In this document: positions 1 through 8,440 of the stretch, in pieces
Layout of the letters: each line of letters begins with the position of its first letter
How positions within the stretch are numbered: the first letter of the stretch is position 1
Source: Micromonospora sp. AMSO31t
GTDB taxonomy: Bacteria; Actinomycetota; Actinomycetes; Mycobacteriales; Micromonosporaceae
Assembly (NCBI RefSeq): GCF_008868175.1
Contig: NZ_WBKT01000053.1
Span: 1 to 33,974 of the forward strand
Reading direction: 5' to 3'
DNA: 33,974 nt
The notes under the pieces: generated by a model
The model's input: only the letters and a program-made list of their open reading frames with translations
Databases searched by the model: none
What the model was told of the DNA's origin: nothing
Translations under genes and position numbers: made by a program

Positions 1-119
1 AGCGGGGTGGGCGCCGGGTCGGTGCGGCCGGCGGCGGGGCGGGCGGCCCCGGGCGAACACTAGACCGTCCGGGACGCGCCCCGAATCCCGTTCACCGGCC
101 GCGTGGCGGGGCTCACCGC

Positions 120-818
120 TCAGCGCACGACGAGCTGCCTGGTCACCGGGGCCGCGCCGTCGCCCTTGGCCTTCAGCGTCCAGGTGCCGGCGCCGCCGAA
201 CGTCACGACCGCGTCCGCCGTGCCGTTCGGCTCGGCCCTGACCTCGGCCGCACGCTTGCCGTCCGGGTCGAGCACGTCCAGCGTCCGGGCCGCCGTGGTC
301 TTGTTGGTCACCCGGAACTGGATCTTCTCGCCCGGCTCCGCGATCAGCCCCTCCGCGCCGGTGATCCCGGCCGCCGTCAGCTCGACGGCGACCTCCCGGT
401 CGTACGCCGTCTCGGCCGCGGCGCTGGCCACGGCGCCGTCGTCGGAGACGGTGATCCGGGTCCGCACCCCGTCGCCCTGCCGGCCCGGCTTGCAGGCCAC
501 CTCGTACAGGCCGGTGGCGAGGGTGGCCCGCAGGTCCCCGGTCTTCCCCGGTGCGACGTCCGCCGCCTCGGCGACGACCTTGGTGAAACCGTCCCCCGCA
601 CGGCCGTACAGGTAGACCCCGGTGGCCTGCTGCCCCCGGTTGGTCACCGCGAAGGTGACCGCGCCCGGGTTGAAGAGGGTGGTGGCCACCTCGCAACTGG
701 TGTCGGTGGCGGTCACCGGGACCTCGCCACCGGTGGGGGCAGGGTCGTCGTCACCGCAGGCGGTGAGGGCGGCGGTGGCGCAGATCGCGGCCACGACGGC
801 GGCGGTACGGCTCTTCAT
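120..818 (-). CDS. Lipoprotein with two cupredoxin-like domains (EfeO N-domain-like)
   Basis: A 232-residue secreted lipoprotein. The N-terminus has a basic start, a hydrophobic stretch and a lipobox LTAC at about residues 18-21, so the mature protein should be anchored at Cys21. Residues about 40-125 resemble the cupredoxin-like N-domain of the iron-uptake protein EfeO: a CEV segment, 'VTFAVTNRG', 'VAPGKTGDL' and a 'GLYEVACKPG' strand. A second beta-sandwich of similar style follows at about 140-232. I see no C-terminal M75 peptidase domain, so this is not complete EfeO, and iron or copper binding is only suggested. The ATG at 818 is chosen because it opens the signal peptide and has GGAG just upstream. 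The gene stands alone on the minus strand with its own promoter. Lipoprotein is secure; function is not. Confidence 0.82.
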   Translation of the reverse strand: MKSRTAAVVAAICATAALTACGDDDPAPTGGEVPVTATDTSCEVATTLFNPGAVTFAVTNRGQQATGVYLYGRAGDGFTKVVAEAADVAPGKTGDLRATLATGLYEVACKPGRQGDGVRTRITVSDDGAVASAAAETAYDREVAVELTAAGITGAEGLIAEPGEKIQFRVTNKTTAARTLDVLDPDGKRAAEVRAEPNGTADAVVTFGGAGTWTLKAKGDGAAPVTRQLVVR

Positions 819-913
819 CGGCTCTCCGGGGCGGAGGTCAGCGGGCTGACCAGGACGGACGCCGACAACCACCCCCGGCACACCGCCCGGGGGGACTTCG
901 GCGGAGTCAGGAG

Positions 914-941
914 AGTCTAAGCGGGCCGGCCGTCCTGGCAA
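914..941 (-). promoter_or_regulatory. Candidate promoter for the cupredoxin lipoprotein
   Basis: Reading the minus strand, TTGCCA (936-941) and TAGACT (914-919) are separated by 16 bases, a good -35/-10 pair about 95 bases before the ATG at 818. This is sequence resemblance only. Confidence 0.45.
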
Positions 942-982
942 GGGGACAGGTTGGCGCGACCGTGGCCACCCGCCGAGGCGGG

Positions 983-3034
983 TCAGCGGGCGAGATGGGC
1001 CAGCCCGCTGCCGATCACGTCCCGCCGCCCCCACCGGCCCGGCACGTCGAGCAGTTCCACCCGGCCGAACCGGGCCGGCACCCGCGGCGCCATCAGCAGG
1101 TGCTCGCCGGCCGCCTCCAGCCCGAGCAGGGCGCGCAGCAGCAGGAACGGAGTCGCGGTCGCCATCGCCTGCGGGCTGTTCGCGGTCGGATAGCCCACCG
1201 GATACTCGGTCAGCTCCCGGGCGTAGCCGGCGAACGCCTCGGGCAGCCGGCCGTGGAAAAACCGGGAGACCTCCACCATGGCCTCGGCGATCCGCCCCGC
1301 CTCCTCGGCGAAGCCGTACCGGCGCAGGCCCCAGGTGATCAGCGCGTTGTCGAACGGCCACACGGCACCGAGGTGGTAGCCGAGCGGGTTGTACCGTTCC
1401 TGTCCGGTGGCCAGGCTGCGGATGCCCCAGCCGGAGAAGAGCCGGGGCCCGACCAGGTGGGCGGCCACCTCCGCGGCCCGCTCCGGCGGGACGATGCCGC
1501 TCCACAGCAGATGGCCCATGTTGGACGCCAGCGCGTCGACCTGCCCGCCGTCACCGTCCAGGGCCAGCGCGTAGTAGCCCCGGTCGGCGATCCAGAAGTC
1601 CCGGTCGAAGCGTTCCCGTAGCGCCGCGGCCTCCCGCTCCAGCCGGTCGGCGTACGCCGGGTCGCCCCAGAACTCCCGGGCCATCCGGGCACCCCGCAGC
1701 TTCGCGTCGTACGCGTACCCCTGGAGTTCGCAGGTGGCCAGCGGCGGGCCGGGCAGCCGTCCGTCGGCGTGACAGATCGCCTCCGGCGAGTCCTTCCACC
1801 CCTGGTTCGCCACCCCCGAGCGCTCGTTGCGCCACAGGTACCGGACGTAGCCGTCGCCCAGCAGGTCGCCGTACTCGTCGATCCACCGCAGGGCCGCCCG
1901 GGCCTCGTCCTCGAACTCCCGCACCAGGCCCACGTCGCCGCTCCACCGCTCGTACTCGTCGAGCAGGATCACGTAGAGCGGGGTGGCGTCGGCGGTGCCG
2001 TAGTACGGGGACTGCGGGCGCTCCTCGAACGCCACCATCTCCCCGTACCGGAACTCGCGGAGGATCTTGCCGGGTTCCTCGTCGCGGAAGTCGTCGAGCA
2101 CCGTGCCCTGGTCGATGCCGAGCATCCGCACCGTGGCCGACGCCAGCTCCGGCGCCACCGGCAGCGCCATGAAGCTGGTCAGGATGCTGTCGCGGCCGGT
2201 GATGGTGGCCGCCCAGGGCAGGCCGGCGGCGGGCATCACCTCATCGGGCAGGGTCAGCGGCGAGTAGCGCAGCGCCGCCAGGTCCACCAGGCTGCGCCGG
2301 TAGGCCTCGGTCAGCGCCTCCCAGTCACAGGTGAGCTGCGGCGTGCGGGACAGCCACGCGCTCAAATCATCCTGCCGTTCCTCGGCGCTGGCCCGGGGCC
2401 GCCGCTCCAACCGGTCCCGGACGTCGATGCCGTCCGGGCGCAGCACGAACGACCGCACCCGCAGGGTCGTCGTCCAGGCCTGCCGAGGCGCCAGCCGCAC
2501 CGTCCAGGTGAGACCCCGCTCGTCCACCCGCACCGGTTCGCTGCTGGTCACCGCGGTCTCGCGCTGGAACCTCTCCCGCTGGTAGCCGAGGCGCAGCCCG
2601 CGCTCCTCGACCTGCCGGTAGAGCCGCCCCGGCGGCGTGCGCTCGGCGGCGACGCCCAGGATCGGCGCGAAGTCGCTGCCCACGTCGAGCCGGACGGTGA
2701 ACTCCTCCGGCACGTGGTGGTGGTTGAACAGGGTCAACCGCTCCTCGAAGACGCCGCCGGTGATCGCGCGCTCCCGGATGAGCGACGACTTGGCGTCCAC
2801 GTAGTGCGTCGGGGCGCCCGGGACGAGGAAGAACCGCATCTGGAGGTGGTCCCGCTCGGCGATGGACAGCGACGTCAGCCGCTCGCCGTTGAGCGTGAGG
2901 CGCCAGACCGACAGGAAGCGGGTGTCGAAGTCGAAGAAGCCGACCGGATTGGCCGCGGTCGCCTCGATGTCGCCGTTGTCCTCGCTGAGCACGAAGACGT
3001 TGCCGTCCAGCACGCGCACCAGGTTCTGGTTCAT
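983..3034 (-). CDS. Glycogen-debranching-type amylo-alpha-1,6-glucosidase family protein
   Basis: A 683-residue cytosolic glycosidase with no signal peptide. The N-terminal 200 residues match the debranching-enzyme N-terminal domain ('NVFVLSEDNGDIEA', 'GFFDFDTRFLSVW'). The rest is an (alpha/alpha)6 catalytic barrel of the amylo-alpha-1,6-glucosidase/MGH1-like kind, with 'GRDSILTS', 'YYGTADATPLYVILL', 'NQGWKDSPEAI' and 'GAVWPFDNALITWGL'. Members act on glycogen-like alpha-glucans or oligosaccharides; the exact substrate here is unknown. The ATG at 3034 overlaps the stop of the upstream SCP2 gene (ATGA), so the two are translationally coupled. A short GC dyad (968-983) overlaps the stop codon and may help end transcription. 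Family assignment is firm; substrate is not. Confidence 0.9.
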   Translation of the reverse strand: MNQNLVRVLDGNVFVLSEDNGDIEATAANPVGFFDFDTRFLSVWRLTLNGERLTSLSIAERDHLQMRFFLVPGAPTHYVDAKSSLIRERAITGGVFEERLTLFNHHHVPEEFTVRLDVGSDFAPILGVAAERTPPGRLYRQVEERGLRLGYQRERFQRETAVTSSEPVRVDERGLTWTVRLAPRQAWTTTLRVRSFVLRPDGIDVRDRLERRPRASAEERQDDLSAWLSRTPQLTCDWEALTEAYRRSLVDLAALRYSPLTLPDEVMPAAGLPWAATITGRDSILTSFMALPVAPELASATVRMLGIDQGTVLDDFRDEEPGKILREFRYGEMVAFEERPQSPYYGTADATPLYVILLDEYERWSGDVGLVREFEDEARAALRWIDEYGDLLGDGYVRYLWRNERSGVANQGWKDSPEAICHADGRLPGPPLATCELQGYAYDAKLRGARMAREFWGDPAYADRLEREAAALRERFDRDFWIADRGYYALALDGDGGQVDALASNMGHLLWSGIVPPERAAEVAAHLVGPRLFSGWGIRSLATGQERYNPLGYHLGAVWPFDNALITWGLRRYGFAEEAGRIAEAMVEVSRFFHGRLPEAFAGYARELTEYPVGYPTANSPQAMATATPFLLLRALLGLEAAGEHLLMAPRVPARFGRVELLDVPGRWGRRDVIGSGLAHLAR

Positions 3035-3402
3035 CCGGGCCTCCGGCCGGCGCGCTCCCGCGGGTGCCGCGCCCCGGGCGGCGCCGGGAAGAGGCGCTCC
3101 AGCAGCACCACGAACCGGAAGTGCCCGTCGGCGACGATCTCGTTGCGCAGCCAGGCGGTCAGCGGCTTGACCTCACCCCGGGCCATCCGGACGAAGACGT
3201 CCCGCCGGGTCCGGATCACCGTGTCGGCGTACCGCGCGCGGTGTTCCACCGCGAGCCGGCCATGGCGGATGGTGACGTGCCAGACGTCGAGCCCGTCGGA
3301 CCCCTCCAGCTCGAACCGGATCGTGCCGGTGGTGCGGCGCAGCACCCGCTCGGGTGCCTGCCGGGCGAGCTGCGCGAAGAACGCCTCGATCGGATCGGAC
3401 AC
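3031..3402 (-). CDS. SCP2 sterol-binding domain protein
   Basis: A 123-residue protein that is essentially one SCP-2 fold: 'TTGTIRFELEG', then 'HGRLAVEHRARYADTVIR', then 'FVRMARGEVKPLTAWL' and a final 'FRFVVLLERLFP'. These domains form a hydrophobic tunnel for lipids or other apolar ligands; the ligand here is unknown. I chose the GTG at 3402 because GGGAGG lies about 6 bases upstream and the SCP2 domain begins at once with DPIEAFF. The open frame further upstream (to 3480) is Arg/Pro-rich and does not look like protein. Its TGA overlaps the ATG of the glycosidase gene, which makes a two-gene operon. Why a lipid-binding fold is paired with a glycosidase is not evident. Confidence 0.83.
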   Translation of the reverse strand: MSDPIEAFFAQLARQAPERVLRRTTGTIRFELEGSDGLDVWHVTIRHGRLAVEHRARYADTVIRTRRDVFVRMARGEVKPLTAWLRNEIVADGHFRFVVLLERLFPAPPGARHPRERAGRRPG

Positions 3403-3566
3403 CGCACCGCCTCCCGGGAGAGGGCCGGCGCGCCGCCGGCACCGATGCCCGGCGGGCCGCGACGACGGGCGCGTCCGCACCGCCTCGGGCGCCGCCCCAG
3501 ACTATCGCCGGGCCCCGGCACGGACCCGGGGATCGGGGGAACTGCGGGGGCCGGCAGGATGGCGGG

Positions 3567-4451
3567 ATGCGCCTGGTCTCCCTGCTCCCCTCGGCCACCG
3601 AGATCGCCTACGCTCTGGGGCTCGGCGACGACCTGGTCGGGGTCACCTTCGAGTGCGCCGTGCCGCCCGCGTACCGGGCCGGCACCACGGTCGTGGTCGG
3701 CGGCCGGGACACCAGCGGCATGAGCCCCGGCGAGATCGACGCCTACGTCAAGGGCCAACTCGCCGCCGGCGCCGACCTCTACACCCTGCACGCCGGGGCG
3801 CTGGCCGGGCTGGGCCCGGACCTGATCCTCACCCAGGACCTGTGCCGGGTCTGCGCGCTGCCGTCGGGCCGGGTGGCGGACGCCGTCGAGCACCTCGGCT
3901 GCCGGGCGGAGGTGCTGTCGCTCGACCCGTACACCCTGGCGGACGTGCTGGACACGATCCTGGCCGTGGGCGCGGCGGCGCGGGTGCCGGACCGGGCGGA
4001 GGCCCTGGTGGACGGGCTGCGGGCGCGGCTCGCGGCGGTCCGCGCGGCGGTGGCCGGCCGGCCCCGGCGGCGGGTCGCCGTGGTGGAGTGGGTCGACCCG
4101 CCGTTCGGTGCCGGGCACTGGATCCCCGACCTGGTCGAGGCCGCCGGCGGCGAGCCGGTGGCGACCCATCCCGGGGCCCGGTCCACGCCGACCACCTGGG
4201 CGGCGCTGCGAGCAGCCCGGCCCGAGGTGGTGCTGGTCGCGCCGTGCGGATTCGGCCTGGACGGGGCCGCCGGGCAGGCCGCCGGGGTGGCCGCGCACTT
4301 CCCCGGCGCGGAGGTCTGGGCGCTGGACGCGGACGGCCTGGTCGTGCGGGCCGGCCCGCGTCTGGTCGACGGCGCCGAGGCGATCGCGGCGGTCCTGCAC
4401 CCGGACGCCGTGCCCGCCCCGCCGGAGGGCGCGGCCCGCCGGGTGGCCTGA
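3567..4451 (+). CDS. BtuF-like cobalamin/Fe-siderophore-binding-fold protein, without signal peptide
   Basis: A 294-residue protein beginning MRLVSLLPSATEIAYALG, the usual start of the BtuF/periplasmic-binding-protein class III fold. Further marks are 'GGRDTSGMSPGEI', 'PDLILTQDLCRVCAL', 'GAGHWIPDLVEAAGG' and 'RPEVVLVAPCGFGLD'. Classic BtuF delivers vitamin B12 to BtuCD from outside the membrane. This copy has no signal peptide or lipobox, as in many actinobacterial and archaeal cytosolic homologues, and no BtuC/BtuD genes lie nearby, so transport is unproven. The Cys pair in 'LCRVCAL' is conserved in this cytosolic subgroup as far as I recall. Start chosen at the ATG at 3567, where homology begins. 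The gene is monocistronic and convergent with tatC. Confidence 0.78.
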   Translation: MRLVSLLPSATEIAYALGLGDDLVGVTFECAVPPAYRAGTTVVVGGRDTSGMSPGEIDAYVKGQLAAGADLYTLHAGALAGLGPDLILTQDLCRVCALPSGRVADAVEHLGCRAEVLSLDPYTLADVLDTILAVGAAARVPDRAEALVDGLRARLAAVRAAVAGRPRRRVAVVEWVDPPFGAGHWIPDLVEAAGGEPVATHPGARSTPTTWAALRAARPEVVLVAPCGFGLDGAAGQAAGVAAHFPGAEVWALDADGLVVRAGPRLVDGAEAIAAVLHPDAVPAPPEGAARRVA

Positions 4452-4480
4452 GCCGCCGATGCCGCGGCGGGCCGGCACGC

Positions 4481-4514
4481 GCGAACGCCGCCCCGCAGCG
4501 GGGACGGCGTTCGC
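4481..4514. terminator. Bidirectional terminator hairpin between btuF-like gene and tatC
   Basis: A near-perfect inverted repeat: GCGAACGCCG (4481-4490) pairs with CGGCGTTCGC (4505-4514), and an inner CCCCG/CGGGG stem sits above a one-base bulge. It lies between two convergent stop codons, 29 bases after one and 23 bases after the other. Confidence 0.8.
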
Positions 4515-4536
4515 GTCGGTGCTCGGGTGGAACCCG

Positions 4537-5490
4537 TCAGGTCATGTCGTCGTAGCGGCGCTCGATCGGCGCCGGTGCGGCGACCGGCTCGGGCGCCCCC
4601 ACCGGGGCGGGCGCCTCGACCCCGCCGGCGGCACCGACCGCCTCGACGGACAGGTCCAGCGGCGAAACCTCGTCGTCGGGCACGTCCGCGTAGAGCTCCC
4701 GGCCGCGCCCCCGCCGCTTGTCGTTGATGAACGCCACCCCGACCGCGACGAAGTAGAGCAGCGACAGCGCGGTGGCCAGCAACGTCATGCCGAACGGACC
4801 CGGGTCGGGCGTGGCGATGGCGGCGAAAGCGAAGGACACGAAGATCACCACGCGCCACCAGCTCAACAGACGGCGGGCGCTGGCCACGCCAGTGAAGTTG
4901 AGCATGAGCAGGATCAGCGGGAACTCGAACGCCACCCCGAACAGCAGGATCATGTTCGTGATGAACCCGATGTACGCGCTGACCTCGAACTGGTTGGACA
5001 GCCCGCCGACCCCGGATTCCATCAGGAAGCTGAGGCCCTTGTCGACCACGAAGTAGGCCAGCACCGCGCCGGCGGCGAACAGCGGCGCGGCGATCGCCAC
5101 GAAAACGTAGGCCCACTTGCGCTCGTGACGGTGCAGACCCGGGGCGATGAACGCCCAGAGCTGATAGAGCCAGACCGGCCCACCGATGATCAGGCCCAGC
5201 CAGAGCGCGAGTTTCAGCTTCAGCACGAACCCGGTCGTCGGTGCCAGCGCCAGCAGGTCCTGGCACTGGCCCAGCGCGTTCGTCGTGTCGGGCAGTCGGC
5301 AGTACGGCCGCTTCAGTAGCAGGAAGACCGGATCTGCGAGCCAGAAACCGACGATCAGGCCGCCGACGACGGCCAGCGACGCGCGGAACAGCCGGTTACG
5401 CAGCTCACGGATGTGCTCGATGAGCGTCATCGAGCCGTCGGCGGCCCGCTCGAACGTGCTGGGGCCGCGCTTCTTCAACCCGAAGGCCAC
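4537..5490 (-). CDS. tatC: Twin-arginine translocase subunit TatC
   Basis: TatC, 317 residues, is the six-helix membrane core that recognises twin-arginine signal peptides of folded export substrates. Visible marks are the N-terminal 'MTLIEHIRELRNRLFRA' with the conserved cytoplasmic Glu, 'GGPVWLYQLWAFIAPGL' and 'HERKWAYVF', 'FGVAFEFPLILLML' and 'FAAIATPDPGPFGM'. The last 65 residues are an Ala/Pro-rich cytoplasmic tail, longer than in the E. coli protein but usual in actinobacteria. The start is a GTG at 5490, 20 bases after tatA, with GAGAGG upstream; an ATG 20 codons in is possible, but mycobacterial TatC has a similar N-terminal extension. It is the last gene of the pafBC-tatAC group. Confidence 0.96.
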   Translation of the reverse strand: MAFGLKKRGPSTFERAADGSMTLIEHIRELRNRLFRASLAVVGGLIVGFWLADPVFLLLKRPYCRLPDTTNALGQCQDLLALAPTTGFVLKLKLALWLGLIIGGPVWLYQLWAFIAPGLHRHERKWAYVFVAIAAPLFAAGAVLAYFVVDKGLSFLMESGVGGLSNQFEVSAYIGFITNMILLFGVAFEFPLILLMLNFTGVASARRLLSWWRVVIFVSFAFAAIATPDPGPFGMTLLATALSLLYFVAVGVAFINDKRRGRGRELYADVPDDEVSPLDLSVEAVGAAGGVEAPAPVGAPEPVAAPAPIERRYDDMT

Positions 5491-5510
5491 GGTGGTGGGG
5501 CCCTCTCGGA

Positions 5511-5813
5511 TCAGTTCTCGCGGACGCGCTGCACCGGGTCGACCGGCGGGGCGACCGGCTGCTGCGGCTGCGGGGCGAACTGCTGCTGCGGCTGGCCGAC
5601 CTGCTGCTGCGGCGGGAGCGGCTGGTAGCCGGTCTGCGCGTCGGCCTTCTCGGCCAGGTCACGGTCGTCGTCGTGCAGGCTCTTCGTCTCGGCCTTGATG
5701 ATCCGCAGCGAACGGCCCAGCGAGCGGGCCGCGTCGGGGAGCCGCTTCGCGCCGAAGAGCAGGATCAGCACGACCACGAGTACGGCGATGTGCCACGGCT
5801 TGAGGGCACCCAT
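5511..5813 (-). CDS. tatA: Twin-arginine translocase subunit TatA
   Basis: TatA, 100 residues, forms the size-variable pore of the Tat system. It shows the short N-terminal helix 'HIAVLVVVLILLFGAKRLP' with the FG hinge, then the amphipathic helix 'DAARSLGRSLRIIKAETK'. The C-terminal 40 residues are unusually rich in Gln and Pro (PPQQQ, QPQQQ and QPQQP blocks) and are likely disordered. The ATG at 5813 was chosen because the helix starts directly after it and GGAG lies upstream; the open frame further upstream is not protein-like. A TACGAT -10-like box at 5860-5865 could give a promoter separate from pafBC. No tatB gene is adjacent, as is normal in actinobacteria. Confidence 0.95.
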   Translation of the reverse strand: MGALKPWHIAVLVVVLILLFGAKRLPDAARSLGRSLRIIKAETKSLHDDDRDLAEKADAQTGYQPLPPQQQVGQPQQQFAPQPQQPVAPPVDPVQRVREN

Positions 5814-6028
5814 GGGAAGCTCCAGTCGCTCTGTGTCGGTGAGGGGGTGGTCGCAGCCCATCGTACGTGCCTCGAAGACGCTTGCCACCCTGCCGGGCCC
5901 CGGTTGCGGGCCTGGTCGGTGAAGTCTCGGCCAACCCGGAGTGTCCCGTCAACCACCCACGGGGCGCAATCGTGCGCGGATCCGGCCGTGAACGCGCAGC
6001 TACCGCGCAGCGGACCGACCGCCGTCGA

Positions 6029-6277
6029 TCACTTCCCGCGCCTGGCCTTGATCAACGTCATGCGCTCCTGCGCGACACCCGCCCGCTCCTGGAGCGCCTC
6101 GGCCCGCGCCTGGAGTTCCTCGGCGGCGGACCGCAGCGACTCCGCCTCGGCCTGGCGCCGCTGCAGGGCCAGCGCCGTGCGGCGCAACCGGGGCAGCCGC
6201 GCCACCACCGGCCGGACCGCCAGGGCCAACACGATCAGCGCGAACAGCACGACCCCGAGCACGATCCACGTCACCAC
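6029..6277 (-). CDS. Small membrane protein with coiled coil, downstream of pafC
   Basis: A protein of 82 residues: one N-terminal transmembrane helix (about residues 3-25, 'WIVLGVVLFALIVLALAV'), then a charged region (about 35-76) with heptad-like Leu/Ala spacing and many Glu/Gln/Arg that should form a cytoplasmic coiled coil. It begins with GTG GTG only 4 bases after the pafC stop, so it is probably cotranslated with pafBC. I do not recognise a family and give no function. Its place between pafC and tatA is worth noting, since other actinobacteria have pafC directly before tatA. Confidence 0.7.
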   Translation of the reverse strand: MVTWIVLGVVLFALIVLALAVRPVVARLPRLRRTALALQRRQAEAESLRSAAEELQARAEALQERAGVAQERMTLIKARRGK

Positions 6278-6281
6278 GCGG

Positions 6282-7295
6282 TCAGCCTACGCCGGTGGCG
6301 CCGGCCACCGCCGGGTCGGCGCGGTCGACCGGGGTGGCGTACGCGTCGAGGGCGGCCGCCGCCTGGGCCCGCACCTGCTCGGCCAGCTCGGCCGGCGCGA
6401 CCACCGTCACGTCGGGCCCGAGCCCGAGCACGAACCGGCGGGCCCAGCCCAGGTCGGTGACCCGCAGCGACACCAGCCACTGCTCCCCGTCGGCCTCGAC
6501 CCGCTCGCACGGGTAGTACTCGGTGATCCACCGCTCGCCCCGGCCGATCCGCAGGGTGATCAGCGGCAGGTCCGGTGAGGGGCGGAACACCCCGTCGCTG
6601 AGGTCGTGCGGGCGGGCCTGCGGCGGGACCACGGCCTGCTCGGCCAGCTCGGTGACCGCGTCGATCCGGTCGGCCCGGAACAGCCGGACCGCCTCGGCCC
6701 GGCGGCACCACGCCTCCACGTACGCCCGACCGCCGACCATCAGCATCCGCAGCGGGTCGATGGTGCGCTCGGTGGTCTCGTCCCGCGCGGCGGTGTAGTA
6801 GGTGATCCGCAGCGCGCGGCCGCGTTCCACGGCGGCGCGCAGCTCGCGGACCCGGGCCGTGTCGCCGGGCAGCCGCACCTCGACCGGGGCCCCGGCCAGG
6901 TCACCGGCCGCGCTCTCGATCTTGGCGAGGGCCCGCTCGACCGCCTCCCGGTTGGCCACCCCGGGCGTCTCGGCGAGCATCCGCAGCGCCACCACCAGGG
7001 CCAGGGCCTCGTCCGGGGTGAGCCGCAGCGGGCGGTCGATGCCCGCGTCGTAGGTGATGGTCACCCGGTCACCGTCGAACGCCATGTCGATCAGGTCACC
7101 GGGGCCGTAACCGGGCAGGCCGCACACCCAGAGCAGCTCCAGGTCCTCGCGGAGCTGCTTCTCGGTCACCCCCAGGTCGTGCGCCGCCTCGGCGATCTCG
7201 ATGCCGGGGCGGGCCAGCAGGTAGGGCACCAGGTTGAGCAGCCGGGCCAGCCGGTCGGCCGAGGCGCGGCCGCCGCGGGCCGCCGGGCGGGTCAC
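6282..7295 (-). CDS. pafC: PafC, WYL-domain subunit of the PafBC DNA-damage activator
   Basis: A 337-residue transcription regulator. The N-terminal 70 residues carry a winged-helix DNA-binding domain ('RLARLLNLVPYLLARP', 'EAAHDLGVTEKQLREDLELL'). The middle is the WYL domain (about 150-240, including 'RALRITYYTAARDETTERTIDP' broken over its strands, and 'GRAYVEAWCRRAEAVRLFRADRI'), and a WCX-type C-terminal extension follows. In mycobacteria PafB and PafC act as a heterodimer that switches on the LexA/RecA-independent DNA-damage response through a non-consensus promoter element; WYL domains sense a nucleic acid ligand. GTG at 7295 overlaps the pafB stop (GTGA), so the two subunits are coupled. 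Despite the name, the pair is not part of the proteasome machinery itself. Confidence 0.93.
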   Translation of the reverse strand: MTRPAARGGRASADRLARLLNLVPYLLARPGIEIAEAAHDLGVTEKQLREDLELLWVCGLPGYGPGDLIDMAFDGDRVTITYDAGIDRPLRLTPDEALALVVALRMLAETPGVANREAVERALAKIESAAGDLAGAPVEVRLPGDTARVRELRAAVERGRALRITYYTAARDETTERTIDPLRMLMVGGRAYVEAWCRRAEAVRLFRADRIDAVTELAEQAVVPPQARPHDLSDGVFRPSPDLPLITLRIGRGERWITEYYPCERVEADGEQWLVSLRVTDLGWARRFVLGLGPDVTVVAPAELAEQVRAQAAAALDAYATPVDRADPAVAGATGVG

Positions 7296-8290
7296 CGGGC
7301 ACCCCCGGTGACGGCCAGGTCGTCGTGTCGGGCCGCGATCTCCTTCAATCGCTGGATGACCGCCTCGCGGACCTCCGGCGGCTCCAGCACCCGCACGTCC
7401 GGGCCGTAGCCCACGATGTGCCCGGCCAGGTAGTCGGCGTCGGCGTACGGCAGGACGAGGCGGTCCCCGTCCGGCCCGGCGTGGCTCTCCACGGCCCAGC
7501 GGCGCAGCCCCGCGGCGCGGCCGGCAGCGACCAGCACGGTGGCCCGGCCGGTCCGCTCCACGGGCCCGGACCAGCGGGCCACGTGACTGATCAGGTCCAC
7601 CCCGGCGGGCGGCTCGTACGCCTCGGGCTGCCCGGTCACCCGGACCGCGCCCACCACCCGCGAGAGCCGGAAGCAGCGGGTCGCCGCCCGGTCCAGGTCG
7701 TGGCCGACCACGTACCAGCGGCCGCGCCAGCAGACCACGCCCCACGGCTGGACCCGACGGCGGGTCGGTGCGTCCCGGTCGGGCACCCGGTAGTCGAAGT
7801 TGACCTCGCGCCGGTCGCGCGCGGCGGCGGTCAGCGGTGCGAACGCCGGGTCGACCGTGACCATCGGCTCCAGGCCCAGCGTGGCCTGCGGGTCCACGTC
7901 GATGCCGGCGGCGCGCAGCTTCGCCAGCCCCGACGAGGCGGCGGCGGCCAGGCCGGCGTGCTGCCACAGCCGGGCCGCGATGCCCACGGCGGCGGCCTCG
8001 TCCGGTTCGAGGGGGATGTCGGGCAGCGCGTACTCGCGGGGCGCGATCCGGTAGCCCGGCTCGGCGTCGAAGACGCTGGCGGTCCCGGTCTCCAGCGGCA
8101 CCCCGAGTTCCCGCAGCTCGGCCTTGTCCCGCTCGAACTTGCGCTGGAACGCCTCGTGGTCCTTGGCGTCGTCGGGATCGTGCTCGTAGCCGGGCACGGT
8201 CGCGGCGATCTGCGCGGCGGTCAGGAACCGTCGCGTGGACAGCAGGCAGATCACCAGGTTGACCAGGCGTTCGGTACGGGTCCGCGACAC
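7292..8290 (-). CDS. pafB: PafB, WYL-domain subunit of the PafBC DNA-damage activator
   Basis: A 332-residue regulator, the same length as I recall for mycobacterial PafB. It opens with the HTH 'SRTRTERLVNLVICLLSTRR' and 'TAAQIAATVPGY', typical of PafB. The WYL domain carries 'QPWGVVCWRGRWYVVGHD' and 'RCFRLSRV', and a WCX-like domain follows from about residue 240. PafB pairs with PafC (next gene, 4-base overlap). Start: the GTG at 8290 is the only start that suits the homology. It has no Shine-Dalgarno but lies 7 bases after TAGCGT, so the message is probably leaderless. Confidence 0.93.
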   Translation of the reverse strand: MSRTRTERLVNLVICLLSTRRFLTAAQIAATVPGYEHDPDDAKDHEAFQRKFERDKAELRELGVPLETGTASVFDAEPGYRIAPREYALPDIPLEPDEAAAVGIAARLWQHAGLAAAASSGLAKLRAAGIDVDPQATLGLEPMVTVDPAFAPLTAAARDRREVNFDYRVPDRDAPTRRRVQPWGVVCWRGRWYVVGHDLDRAATRCFRLSRVVGAVRVTGQPEAYEPPAGVDLISHVARWSGPVERTGRATVLVAAGRAAGLRRWAVESHAGPDGDRLVLPYADADYLAGHIVGYGPDVRVLEPPEVREAVIQRLKEIAARHDDLAVTGGAR

Positions 8291-8297
8291 GTGGGAA

Positions 8298-8303
8298 ACG
8301 CTA
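8298..8303 (-). promoter_or_regulatory. -10 box for leaderless pafB
   Basis: On the minus strand TAGCGT is followed by 7 bases and then the pafB GTG, with no ribosome-binding site. This is the TANNNT-N6/7-start arrangement of actinobacterial leaderless transcripts. Confidence 0.6.
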
Positions 8304-8428
8304 GCAGCCCGCACGTCCGCAGCGCGCACCCGCGCGGGCGCGGCGCGCGGGAGTCGCACCCCGGAGGCGATCCGCACCACACCGCCCGGGCCCTCCCCGC
8401 TCGCCGCGCGGCGGGTCGGTGACGGCCA

Positions 8429-8434
8429 TAGGGT
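8429..8434 (+). promoter_or_regulatory. -10 box for leaderless cation diffusion facilitator gene
   Basis: TAGGGT, then 6 bases (GGGCGC), then the ATG at 8441. No Shine-Dalgarno is present, so the transcript probably begins at the start codon. Confidence 0.55.
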
Positions 8435-8440
8435 GGGCGC

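Noticed and set aside
1769..4555. Long plus-strand frame over the glycosidase and btuF-like genes
   Set aside because: It reads the antisense of one gene and the wrong frame of another, with no recognisable motif.
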